A DNA stretch of 32,502 bases from Fen-1308 sp035319125 (GTDB lineage Bacteria; Nitrospirota; Thermodesulfovibrionia; Thermodesulfovibrionales; Dissulfurispiraceae). Position 1 is the stretch's first letter, and the number at the start of each line of letters is the position of its first letter. The position numbers and the translations under genes were made by a program. Under the pieces are notes generated by a model, which saw nothing but the letters and a program-made list of their open reading frames with translations, was not told the DNA's origin and searched no databases. The stretch spans positions 1 through 32,502 of the forward strand of contig DATHDG010000025.1 in the NCBI GenBank assembly GCA_035319125.1, read 5' to 3'. Below, piece after piece: positions 15,334 through 23,202 of the stretch.

Positions 15334-16560
15334 ATGGCTGAAAATGCAACAAAAACCGCCGAAGCCACGGCCATCGCTGGAGGATGGGCCGGAGTAAGGA
15401 TTGGAGTTCTGCAAGCTCTGCATGGGACCAAAGGATATTATGCTGCTCTGATCATTTCGGGTATGCTTTTTCTGGCAGCTGTTGCAGCCGGGCTCCACGC
15501 AAAATATATCGGCACTATGCATGCTTACGGAGCGTCGCGAGAGGTTCCGTGGGGGATATTGATATCGACATATGTATTCTTTGTTGTGACTTCTACCGGT
15601 CTTTGCCTTGTCTCTTCTATAGGCCACGTATTCGGGGTTAAGGATTTTATGCCGATAGCAAAGCGGTCGGTCTTTTTGTCAATCATGACGATAGTGGCCG
15701 GCTTTTTCGTTATTGCATTTGAGATTGAAAACCCTTTCAGGATGGCTATCTATAATGTTATTTCGCCGAACCTGACTTCGAATATCTGGTGGATGGGGAC
15801 TCTTTATGGAGCTTACTTGTTCTTCATGGCCGTTGAGTTTACGTTCCTGGTTTTGAATAAACCAAGAATAGCTACAGCAATGGGTTTTATGGGAGTTGTT
15901 TCTGGTATCGCTGCTCACAGCAATCTGGGAGCAGTGTTCGGAATGCTGCATGGAAGAGAGTTTTGGTATGGGCCTTATATGCCGATCTACTTTATAGCGT
16001 CAGCGATGATGTCCGGTGCTGCAACGATTATATTCTTTACCTGGCTTGCATACAAGACCAACGGAGAAAGAATGGATGCGACAATGATGCGTGCGCTAAA
16101 TGTTACAACAAAAGTCGGCATCCTGCTGATCTGTACAATCCTCTTTTTTACCGCATGGAAATTCATAGCTGGTTTTGTAGGCGGTGAGGCCAAGTCGGCG
16201 GCTCTAGAGCTTCTTCTGACCGGTAGTTATGCTTTTAATTTCTGGGTATTGGAAATGGCTCTGGGAATGGTAATCCCTCTGGCTTTATTCGTCCTGTCTC
16301 GCGGTCAGAACCTGAAACTTATAGCTGCTGCATCGGCCATGATGATATTTGGGATATTCTTTATGAGATATGACCTGGTCATCGTCGGTCAGCTTGTACC
16401 TGTGTACTACGAGCTTGGCGTAAATGATTACGCACAATTACTCTCGTATGCGCCATCTGCCCATGAGATAGTAATAGTTCTTGGAGGGCTGGCCTTTGTA
16501 GGGCTGACCTTCCTTCTGGGCGAAAAAATATTCAGCGGACACAAGAGCGAAATTCATTGA
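15334..16560 (+). CDS. nrfD: NrfD/PsrC-family integral membrane quinone oxidoreductase subunit
   Basis: The 408-residue protein is almost wholly hydrophobic, with about ten predicted membrane helices, matching the NrfD/PsrC/HybB family. These subunits bind menaquinone at the periplasmic side of the membrane and exchange electrons with a partner [4Fe-4S] protein. Features include the first helix after KGYYAALIISGMLF (about 33-46) and the AHSNLGAVFGML segment in the middle. AAGGAGG precedes the ATG. The following gene is the expected iron-sulfur partner. No molybdopterin catalytic subunit is in the operon. The symbol reflects the family only. Confidence 0.88.
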   Translation: MAENATKTAEATAIAGGWAGVRIGVLQALHGTKGYYAALIISGMLFLAAVAAGLHAKYIGTMHAYGASREVPWGILISTYVFFVVTSTGLCLVSSIGHVFGVKDFMPIAKRSVFLSIMTIVAGFFVIAFEIENPFRMAIYNVISPNLTSNIWWMGTLYGAYLFFMAVEFTFLVLNKPRIATAMGFMGVVSGIAAHSNLGAVFGMLHGREFWYGPYMPIYFIASAMMSGAATIIFFTWLAYKTNGERMDATMMRALNVTTKVGILLICTILFFTAWKFIAGFVGGEAKSAALELLLTGSYAFNFWVLEMALGMVIPLALFVLSRGQNLKLIAAASAMMIFGIFFMRYDLVIVGQLVPVYYELGVNDYAQLLSYAPSAHEIVIVLGGLAFVGLTFLLGEKIFSGHKSEIH

Positions 16561-16588
16561 AACAGTTGTCGAAAAGGGGGAACAGTTG

Positions 16589-17344
16589 ATGATACCAAAT
16601 CGAATCAAAACAGAGGGCCTGAAGAAGGAAGACTTGAAAATTGTGCCTGATATTGAGAGAAGACAGTTCCTCAAGATGGGGCTTTTAATTACAGGTGTTT
16701 TTGCTGGTGGAAGCATTCTTTCTGCGACATCGATTGTCAATAAAGCTTTTGCATCGGTACGTGAATTTGCGGAGAAATATCCGTATAAGCCGCACTATAG
16801 CATGGTTGTACATCAGGATCGTTGTATAGATTGCGAACTCTGCATGACGGCATGCGTGAAAACCAATAACGTTCCTACATATGGCTATCGGACAAAGATC
16901 CTCGAAAGGGATGACCCGAAGGCAGCGGATAGAAAACGGGAGTTCATTCCGGTTCTTTGCAATCAGTGTAACACACCGCCGTGCGTTCTTGGATGTCCTA
17001 CAAAAGCGACTTATAAGAACCATTCTAATGGTATCGTTATGATGGAGTCCAAGAAGTGCATAGGTTGTAAAACCTGTATGGCTGCCTGCCCGTATAATGC
17101 CAGATATTTTAATGAGGAAATCGGTGCTGTAGACAAATGCGACTTCTGCTTCAGTTCAAGATTGTCCAAGGGTGAAAAGCTTACAGCATGCGCAGAGGCA
17201 TGTCCTGCCAAGGTCAGAATCTTCGGAGACTTATCAGATACTGCCAGCGATGTATACAACACAGTGCATAATTTGGAAAAGACGGTCTGGGTCTTGAGGG
17301 CTGAGGCTGGTGCGAAACCGAATGTTTTCTATACAAAGGGTTAA
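16589..17344 (+). CDS. Tat-exported ferredoxin-like protein with four [4Fe-4S] sites (NrfC/PsrB/HybA type)
   Basis: The 251-residue protein starts at ATG 16589 (SD AAAAGGGGG); a TTG directly before it is also in frame. A twin-arginine signal ERRQFLK (23-29) precedes a hydrophobic stretch (about 30-50), so the protein is periplasmic and probably anchored. Cysteine sets are C79/82/85/89, C124/127/132/136, C157/160/163/167 and C184/187/201/205, enough for four [4Fe-4S] clusters. This is the standard partner of NrfD-type quinone subunits, carrying electrons between quinone and, here most likely, the triheme cytochrome encoded next. Confidence 0.9.
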   Translation: MIPNRIKTEGLKKEDLKIVPDIERRQFLKMGLLITGVFAGGSILSATSIVNKAFASVREFAEKYPYKPHYSMVVHQDRCIDCELCMTACVKTNNVPTYGYRTKILERDDPKAADRKREFIPVLCNQCNTPPCVLGCPTKATYKNHSNGIVMMESKKCIGCKTCMAACPYNARYFNEEIGAVDKCDFCFSSRLSKGEKLTACAEACPAKVRIFGDLSDTASDVYNTVHNLEKTVWVLRAEAGAKPNVFYTKG

Positions 17345-17356
17345 GGAGGACCGTAA

Positions 17357-17740
17357 ATGCGTATAAAGAGATTATTAGTGCTCATCATAGTTGCAGCAGC
17401 TATGATTGCCGCGTATGAAGGGATTGCTATTTCAGAAGATGAGACTATAGGCGGAGGAGATATTGTCTACTCAAAGCCGGTCAAATCTGTGCTTTTCAGT
17501 CATAAATCACATGCGGCTATGGGGCTGGATTGCAATGCCTGCCATGACAAAATATTTCAGATGGAGGCACTTAGCGCTCAGAATAAGCCCGACTTCAATA
17601 TGAAAGGGCTTTATGAAAAGAAATATTGCGGAGCATGCCATGTCAAGGATGGCATGGCGTTCCCGTCCGACACTCAGTGCGCCAGATGCCATATAGGGAC
17701 GAAAGGATTCAACAAAGCGCCAAAGGATGCTAAAAAGTAA
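17357..17740 (+). CDS. Periplasmic triheme cytochrome c (c7/c3-like)
   Basis: The 127-residue protein has a signal peptide (about 1-25) and three heme motifs, CNACH (59-63), CGACH (91-95) and CARCH (108-112). FSHKSH (47-52) supplies likely axial histidines. This is the triheme c7-type pattern. AAGGAGG precedes it, twelve bases after the iron-sulfur gene. It is probably the periplasmic electron donor or acceptor for the NrfD/iron-sulfur pair. It is the last gene of the sigma-54 operon, followed by a terminator. Confidence 0.9.
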   Translation: MRIKRLLVLIIVAAAMIAAYEGIAISEDETIGGGDIVYSKPVKSVLFSHKSHAAMGLDCNACHDKIFQMEALSAQNKPDFNMKGLYEKKYCGACHVKDGMAFPSDTQCARCHIGTKGFNKAPKDAKK

Positions 17741-17746
17741 CAATGT

Positions 17747-17773
17747 GAGGGGCGATTAATTCGCCCCTCTTTA
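17747..17773 (+). terminator. Intrinsic terminator of the NrfD/cytochrome operon
   Basis: GAGGGGCGA (17747-17755) pairs with TCGCCCCTC (17761-17769) across a five-base loop, followed by TTTAT. It lies between two convergent operons. The minus-strand side lacks a T-run, so it serves mainly the plus strand. Confidence 0.88.
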
Positions 17774-17794
17774 TGTAACGCCTATCTTTGTAAT

Positions 17795-18064
17795 TTATTC
17801 GCGTGTGAATATTTTAAAGAAACGATCAAGCGCTATGCCGCAAAGGCCTCCTAGAACGGCGCTTATAACAATCATTACTACTATTGCCAATATAGCCACT
17901 ATTATTACTTCAATGCTGGACTGTGGAAGGTCAAAATCATGTGCAACAGCACCTGTCCATCCTCCACCTGGGATATCGCCAGACAGGTAGTCCATGCCAA
18001 TTGCGATAACGATGCCCATAAGTGAGCCTACAGCAGAACCAGATCTGAATGGAGTGAATTTCAT
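17795..18064 (-). CDS. Small membrane protein encoded with the two-component system
   Basis: The 89-residue protein has two hydrophobic segments (about 10-25 and 53-80) joined by a short loop with DIPGGGW, and ends in a basic tail. Its ATG overlaps the TGA of the response regulator gene (ATGA, 18061-18064), so it is translationally coupled to the kinase/regulator pair. I do not recognise a family. The coupling suggests a role in the signalling or the regulated system. Confidence 0.7.
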   Translation of the reverse strand: MKFTPFRSGSAVGSLMGIVIAIGMDYLSGDIPGGGWTGAVAHDFDLPQSSIEVIIVAILAIVVMIVISAVLGGLCGIALDRFFKIFTRE

Positions 18065-19422
18065 TCAGAATCTATTCCGTATCTTTTGAATTTGCGGTAG
18101 AGCGTCGCCAGGTCTATACCGAGGCTTTTTGCAGTTTCTTCCTTATTCCTATTGTGTGAATTAAAGGCCTGCAGAAGAATGTTCTTTTCGTATTCACTAA
18201 GATAGGCTTTGAGCCTTGGAACATCTTTGCTCGTCACATCCTTGCGAAATTTGTCAGGGAGGTCAGAGATCTTTAGAAACGGGCCTTCCGCAAGCACGAT
18301 CGAGCGTTCAATGACATTTTTCAGTTCTCTGATGTTGCCGGGCCATGAGTAGTCGAGCAAAAGATCAAGTGCAGCGAGGTCGATACCTTTTATATTTTTT
18401 TTATGTTCAGCTGCCAATTTCTTGACAAAATGATCGGCCAGCATTTCTATATCTTCTTTGCGCTCCCTGAGAGGAGGGATCTTGATTTCAATTACATTAA
18501 GCCGCCAATAAAGGTCCTCGCGGAATCGTCCTTCCTTGATACGGCTTTCTATATCGACATTTGTTGCAGCAATTACCCTGATATCTACAAGTTTGCATTT
18601 TGTATCTCCAAGGGGATAGACCTCTGAGGATTCCAGAACCTTTAACAGCTTAGCCTGCAGATTCATAGGCATATCGCCGATTTCATCGAGAAAGAGAGTG
18701 CCTTGATGTGCAAGAGCTATCAGGCCAATTTTATCGGAAACTGCACCTGTAAACGCTCCTCTCCTGTAACCAAATAACTCAGATTCAAGTAGCCCTTCGG
18801 GTATAGCAGAGCAGTTTATGCAAATAAAGGGCTTGTCCCTTCTGGGGCTGTTGCAGTGAACCAGTTCTGCCAACAAGCCTTTGCCAGTGCCGCTGTCACC
18901 GAGAATGAGTATGTTACTTTTTGTCGGGATAACCTTTTCAAGCGTCTCTATGATCTTGATCATGGCATCAGAGTTCGCGACAAAATCGCGGCAAGCCATG
19001 CGCTGACTTATTTGCTGTTTAAGGGCAATATTTTCATTGATGATGCGGCGTATGATTTTCTTCTGTTCGATTATCCTGCCTATCGTCAACTTGATTTCTT
19101 CGTTAAGAAAGGGCTTTATTATATAGTCGGCGGCGCCCTGTTTCATTGCCTCTACTGCAGATTCAATTGAGCCGAATGCAGTCATTATGATCACCGGCAT
19201 TTCAGGGTTTATTTCTTTTATTTTTTCAAGAACAGCCATTCCATCAATGCGGCCCATTTTCAGATCAGATAAAACTACATCAAAAGAGTCCTTCTTAAAA
19301 GCCTCCAGACCTTCTTCACCGCTATAGGCGCAGGTAACAGAATAGTCTTCGCGTTCCAGAAGAAATCTCAGGGCCTTGCAAATATCGGGTTCGTCATCAA
19401 GTATCAAAACTTTTGCTTTCAT
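18061..19422 (-). CDS. NtrC-family sigma-54-dependent response regulator
   Basis: The 453-residue protein has three domains. A receiver domain (1-120) carries phospho-acceptor D53, acidic D9/D10, T81 and K103. An AAA+ domain follows with Walker A GDSGTGKG (175-182), the sigma-54-contacting GAFTGA loop (222-227) and Walker B GTLFLDE (241-247). A C-terminal Fis-type HTH ends ATLYRKFKRYGIDSE. The canonical Walker A is GESGTGKE; both acidic positions differ here, but the lysine is intact. It acts by remodelling sigma-54 RNA polymerase. It overlaps the kinase gene by ATGA. The likely local target is the sigma-54 promoter at 14582. Confidence 0.96.
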   Translation of the reverse strand: MKAKVLILDDEPDICKALRFLLEREDYSVTCAYSGEEGLEAFKKDSFDVVLSDLKMGRIDGMAVLEKIKEINPEMPVIIMTAFGSIESAVEAMKQGAADYIIKPFLNEEIKLTIGRIIEQKKIIRRIINENIALKQQISQRMACRDFVANSDAMIKIIETLEKVIPTKSNILILGDSGTGKGLLAELVHCNSPRRDKPFICINCSAIPEGLLESELFGYRRGAFTGAVSDKIGLIALAHQGTLFLDEIGDMPMNLQAKLLKVLESSEVYPLGDTKCKLVDIRVIAATNVDIESRIKEGRFREDLYWRLNVIEIKIPPLRERKEDIEMLADHFVKKLAAEHKKNIKGIDLAALDLLLDYSWPGNIRELKNVIERSIVLAEGPFLKISDLPDKFRKDVTSKDVPRLKAYLSEYEKNILLQAFNSHNRNKEETAKSLGIDLATLYRKFKRYGIDSE

Positions 19423-21455
19423 AGGTCATAGGTGCCAAAAGGTATTTCAATTGTAAAAGTAGTGCCGACTCCAGGCTCGCTGTCAACTGTAAGAGCACCG
19501 TTCATTTTCTTTATTATATTATAACTCACCGCGAGGCCTAATCCCGTACCTTTCTCTTTGGTTGTATAGAAAGGATCGAATATCTTTATCAAATTTTCCT
19601 TTGGAATACCCATACCAGTGTCAATAAATTCAATGAAAACCGATCCGGCTTTCTGGTAACTTCTGATAATCAGTTTGCCGCCATCGGGCATTGCATCTAT
19701 GGCATTCAATATGAGATTGACGAATACTTGTGACAGCTGGTTTGCGTCCACGCATATTTTGGGCAACGAGGTCGACAGCTCCTTCCTGATCAAAATATCT
19801 TTCGCGCGCTTGTCATATTGGATCAGGTTGACTGATGTCTCAATTACGTCATTTATCTGGCAATGCTTCGGTTCTACAGGAGGCATCTTTGAATAGCCTG
19901 ACAGCTGCTTGAGCGTTTCAGAAATTCTATTGATGTGAAAATATATTGTCTGCAAACTCTCTTTCTTGAATTCATCAAGCTCCATTTCTCGCAGTATCTG
20001 GACAAAGGAGAAAACCGAAGTCAGCGGATTGCCGATTTCGTGCGCTATCCCGGCTGCAAGTCTTCCAATGGAGGCCAGCTTTTCGGAGTTGCTCATCTGC
20101 TCCTCCATCTTCTTTATTTCGGTGACGTCGTGTATTAGTCGAACATAGCCGATAGTATTTCCGTCAGCCCCCCTTATAGGCGCGGTCGTAACCTGATAAT
20201 GCTGTCCCTGTTTGCCGAAAAGATTGGATGCAAGTACAGTCTCGATATTATCACGGGAATAATTGCTGGATATCTCACATTCAGCGCAAAGTTCCTCGCA
20301 TGACCTGCCAACCAGTTTACTGCCGGCCATTTCTTCGGCAAGCTGGTTTGCCCACTGCACCATTCCATTTTTGTCGAGCAGTAGTATGCCTGATCCTATC
20401 GCGCTTACAATGCTGTTCAATTTTTCTTTTTCCTGAAAAAGTTCTGCGGTGCGTTCGTTTACCTTTTCTTCCAGCTCTGCTGCATGCTTTTCCATTTGAG
20501 ACTGGCGCTTAGCTATCTCCTCGGCCTGAATGCGTTTTCTGTTAAATGCGATTAGCGCAGTCGAAACAACAATAGTAGTAACGAGTATTGACATAATAAG
20601 GTAAGAGTAGAATCGCATGCTTTGCTTTGTCATCTGGGCAATATCTGAAAAAGGAGATGATACGAAAACTATCCAGGACAGATCGTCGCCGGTACGGGCA
20701 AATGACAGGATTTTATCTTCACCTGACGGAGCAATAAACTTGCCGGTCATGCTCGCTGCGCTGATCACGTTCTTTTCTATCGCGAAGCTCTTATGACACT
20801 GCATGCATGATTCCTTTGTATCATAAATATTTCTGCCGACCATTGATGGTTGTATCGCATGATACAGGAGCGTGCCCTTGCCATCCATGATCCATATGTC
20901 GCCTTTGTCCATTACATCCAGCTTGCTAGTGAAACGCGCTATTATTTCTCTGATATCTATAGACAGAAATACAGCAGCTGTACTGCCGTTGCGAGGATGT
21001 ACTGAGGTAAGGAAATAGACTACGGTGGGAAGTTCAATCAGTTGAACTTTTCCGTCCGGCAACTCCAGTGCAGTCTTGATGATATCCTTTGTCAGCGTCC
21101 GGAGCGACTTTTTGTCGCCTTCAAAGTGAATGACTTCTCCCTTTCTATTTATAATGCCGAAGTTTGCTACCACATTGTGCCTGCTGCTGCGTATTTCTGT
21201 GGTTAGCTTATCCATGTCCAGCGCGTTATCGCGTTCAATGGCTGAAAGCAGCCGCGCAGTATAAAGTACTCTTTCTTTTCTCAGTCTGACAAAATCACCA
21301 ATGTTCCGTGCTATAAGTTCTGAAATCAACTGCTGCTGCTTGCTGAACTCCTGAGCTATCTCCATTTGCAGAGATTGCTGAAAGAAAATGTTCAGGGAAA
21401 TAAGTATGGAAATGATAAAAAGAAGTACGCCGATAATCAGGAAGTGGCCCTTCAT
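19419..21455 (-). CDS. Sensor histidine kinase with periplasmic heme c motif, PAS domain
   Basis: The 678-residue protein has membrane helices at about 5-27 and 283-304, enclosing a periplasmic sensor domain of Cache/PAS type. That domain contains CMQCH (217-221), a heme c attachment motif in the right compartment for the c-type maturation machinery. A coiled-coil linker (about 310-345) and a PAS domain (about 345-445) with cysteines 386, 390 and 393 follow. The kinase core has HEIGNPL (H472), an N box NLILNAIDAM (580-589), DTGMGIP (612-618), FDPFYTTK (626-633) and GTGLGL (636-641). It phosphorylates the coupled NtrC-type regulator. Redox or ligand sensing through heme is inferred. Confidence 0.95.
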   Translation of the reverse strand: MKGHFLIIGVLLFIISILISLNIFFQQSLQMEIAQEFSKQQQLISELIARNIGDFVRLRKERVLYTARLLSAIERDNALDMDKLTTEIRSSRHNVVANFGIINRKGEVIHFEGDKKSLRTLTKDIIKTALELPDGKVQLIELPTVVYFLTSVHPRNGSTAAVFLSIDIREIIARFTSKLDVMDKGDIWIMDGKGTLLYHAIQPSMVGRNIYDTKESCMQCHKSFAIEKNVISAASMTGKFIAPSGEDKILSFARTGDDLSWIVFVSSPFSDIAQMTKQSMRFYSYLIMSILVTTIVVSTALIAFNRKRIQAEEIAKRQSQMEKHAAELEEKVNERTAELFQEKEKLNSIVSAIGSGILLLDKNGMVQWANQLAEEMAGSKLVGRSCEELCAECEISSNYSRDNIETVLASNLFGKQGQHYQVTTAPIRGADGNTIGYVRLIHDVTEIKKMEEQMSNSEKLASIGRLAAGIAHEIGNPLTSVFSFVQILREMELDEFKKESLQTIYFHINRISETLKQLSGYSKMPPVEPKHCQINDVIETSVNLIQYDKRAKDILIRKELSTSLPKICVDANQLSQVFVNLILNAIDAMPDGGKLIIRSYQKAGSVFIEFIDTGMGIPKENLIKIFDPFYTTKEKGTGLGLAVSYNIIKKMNGALTVDSEPGVGTTFTIEIPFGTYDL

Positions 21456-21460
21456 GTATA

Positions 21461-21489
21461 ACTATAACAGGAAAGCTGCAGCCTTGAAA
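21461..21489 (-). promoter_or_regulatory. Possible sigma-70 promoter of the kinase operon
   Basis: On the minus strand TTTCAA (21489-21484), a 17-base spacer and TATAGT (21466-21461) precede the kinase ATG by only five bases. The -10 matches five of six positions, the -35 three. No ribosome binding site is present, so the transcript may be leaderless. Confidence 0.35.
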
Positions 21490-21491
21490 AT

Positions 21492-21506
21492 ATCTCAGCT
21501 TGAGAT
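21492..21506. promoter_or_regulatory. Operator-like dyad upstream of the kinase operon
   Basis: ATCTCA (21492-21497), GCT, TGAGAT (21501-21506) is a perfect dyad with a three-base spacer. It directly abuts the putative -35 of the kinase promoter, in the divergent gap to the YvlD-like gene. A regulator site is a guess. Confidence 0.3.
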
Positions 21507-21635
21507 GCTGGAGTATGAATGAAAAGAAAGCTTATCTCGGAGCCCTCGGCAACGCAACCAGGCTGCTTTTTATTATTAGCAAATATATAATATAGTTAAT
21601 TGACAGCCAGATCTTTTCAGAAGAGGGAGAATAAT

Positions 21636-22004
21636 ATGCTACATATGTTACTGCGTCTGGTGATAAATGCGCTTTCGCTTGCAGCAGCCATCAAGGTGAT
21701 CGATGGTATTACATTTGACGGCGAGTGGTGGCAAATCCTTATAGTAGCTGCGGTGTTCGGACTTGTTAACGCACTTATAAAGCCCGTGGTGCAGCTGTTT
21801 ACCTTCCCGCTCATAATCCTAACACTTGGCCTGTTCACTCTTGTTATAAACGCAACTATGCTGGCTATAACTTCTGTCCTTTCCGGCCCCTTGCAGCTTG
21901 GGTTTCATCTCCATGGGTTCTGGCCCGCGTTTTGGGGTGCGGTTGTGATAAGCATAGTGAGCATGATACTGTCATGGATAACAGGGATGAACAGGGATAA
22001 GTAA
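21636..22004 (+). CDS. YvlD-like (phage holin family 4) membrane protein
   Basis: The 122-residue protein, counted from ATG 21636 (SD AGAGGGAG), has four hydrophobic segments. It contains the family's typical VFGLVNALIKPVVQLFTFPL (about 44-63), followed by LTLGLFTLVINA. The family is widespread in bacterial envelopes; despite the holin name most members are chromosomal and unrelated to lysis, and function is unclear. An in-frame TTG at 21600 gives an unlikely hydrophilic extension. A TATAAT at 21586-21591 may be its -10 box, but I see no good -35. Confidence 0.85.
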   Translation: MLHMLLRLVINALSLAAAIKVIDGITFDGEWWQILIVAAVFGLVNALIKPVVQLFTFPLIILTLGLFTLVINATMLAITSVLSGPLQLGFHLHGFWPAFWGAVVISIVSMILSWITGMNRDK

Positions 22005-22027
22005 ATTTATCGATTGAGGAGGAGCGA

Positions 22028-22240
22028 ATGTTTATCTTTTCCTTCCTGGGTTTTCTGGTAATGGCATCTCTACTTGCTTTGATTTTCAGGAAAGCCGGTT
22101 ATTCCGGTTTTCAGATAATTCTCTTGTTTGTTCCGATCATCAATATTGCGCTTTTCGTATGGTTTGCCATAACCGAATGGCCCATACAAAAAGAACTGAG
22201 AGAGCTCAAGACTAGAAACATCACTCCGGGTGCAGTTTAA
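22028..22240 (+). CDS. Small membrane protein, unknown function
   Basis: The 70-residue protein has two hydrophobic segments (about 2-20 and 27-49) separated by RKAGYSGFQ, with a charged C-terminal tail (WPIQKELRELKTRN). A GAGGAGGAG site precedes ATG 22028. It starts 23 bases after the YvlD-like gene and is probably co-transcribed. The RKAGYSG...PIIN layout is common in short bacterial membrane proteins of unknown role. Confidence 0.75.
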   Translation: MFIFSFLGFLVMASLLALIFRKAGYSGFQIILLFVPIINIALFVWFAITEWPIQKELRELKTRNITPGAV

Positions 22241-22263
22241 GACGGGTGTTTGGTAAGAGTCCG

Positions 22264-23046
22264 TTATCCCTTGGCCTGTCCGACTGCAGACCTGACTGCA
22301 AAGATCAAATATCCTGCAGCTATTAATGCGTTAACAATCCAAGATCCGGGCAATGCTATATCAAAGTAAAGAGTGATTGCATTTAAAATGATGACCGGAG
22401 TGAGAGAAACGGCAGCGAGCCGAATTAGCAGTTTGTAATCAAATATGCCCATTAAGCTGCGCAGGAAAATTGATCCCCCAAACGCATATATCAATGCCTG
22501 GATACTTCTGAATATAAAAGCAGCGACTACTGCAACCGGATAGAATGCGAATGGAAACCACTCTGTAAATGACTCCAGCCAATCGTACATAATATCCTTG
22601 TTTATCATAACGTCACCCAAATCAGACAAGGCGATCGTGTGAACTTCCTTTGATCCGTAATCACGCGTCATAAGCCTGGTCTTTGTAAGCAAGATGAGAG
22701 TTCGAGAGTTCTCCATTGACGCTGTCTTATCAGTAGTGTCAATGACCATGACGGGGTCTCCGTTATCGGGGTTCTTTATGATATAAGGCTGAGTTGCATT
22801 AACAGACGCATGTCCCTTAGATATCTCGATTTCAGGGAGCTGTCTGATATATTTGGGAGCTTCGTTGCTGATATAGCTGCTAATATCCGATGCTATGCGG
22901 ATGGTGCCTGGTATCCAGCACAAGGCTACCAGCGAGAGTAAATAGAAAAAACAGAGACCAGCAGACCACTCTGTCGCCACTTCTTGATAAAGTGATTTGG
23001 AGTAAAATGACATGTACAGGGGATGTATGACTGTGTAATTTTTCAT
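22264..23046 (-). CDS. DUF1189-like membrane protein
   Basis: From ATG 23046 the protein has 260 residues; an in-frame TTG at 23064 would add six. The N-terminus VIHPLYMSFYSKSLYQEVATEW (given in part: HPLYMSFYSK, LYQEVA) fits DUF1189. A first helix (about 29-48) leads to an external domain (about 50-150) and then four hydrophobic helices (about 165-255). Function is unknown for the family. No clear ribosome binding site is visible at either start. It points towards the preceding plus-strand genes. Confidence 0.75.
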   Translation of the reverse strand: MKNYTVIHPLYMSFYSKSLYQEVATEWSAGLCFFYLLSLVALCWIPGTIRIASDISSYISNEAPKYIRQLPEIEISKGHASVNATQPYIIKNPDNGDPVMVIDTTDKTASMENSRTLILLTKTRLMTRDYGSKEVHTIALSDLGDVMINKDIMYDWLESFTEWFPFAFYPVAVVAAFIFRSIQALIYAFGGSIFLRSLMGIFDYKLLIRLAAVSLTPVIILNAITLYFDIALPGSWIVNALIAAGYLIFAVRSAVGQAKG

Positions 23047-23105
23047 AGATATATGCTGCCGCAACAGAAAATATTCTACACCTTTAACTTATCGTAAAAC
23101 TAGCA

Positions 23106-23145
23106 GACATAAAAAGCCCGGATGCTGATCCGGGCTTTTTATGTC
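23106..23145 (-). terminator. Terminator downstream of the repeat lipoprotein
   Basis: An 18-base perfect inverted repeat (23106-23123 and 23128-23145) with a four-base loop encloses GCCCGGAT/ATCCGGGC flanked by A5 and T5. In either direction it gives a GC-rich stem followed by a T-run. On the minus strand it ends the lipoprotein transcript before the DUF1189 gene, which must then have its own promoter. Confidence 0.92.
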
Positions 23146-23202
23146 CTATAAGCTTTGACGAATCCCTTAACCTTAAATGAGACTCGCTGCTATCTTCGCT
23201 GC

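Noticed and set aside
21536..21575. GC-rich stretch before the YvlD-like gene as a riboswitch (GGCAACGCAACCAGGCTG resembles pieces of known aptamers)
   Set aside because: No complete match to SAM, cyclic-di-GMP or other aptamer cores that I can recall, and no supporting expression platform.
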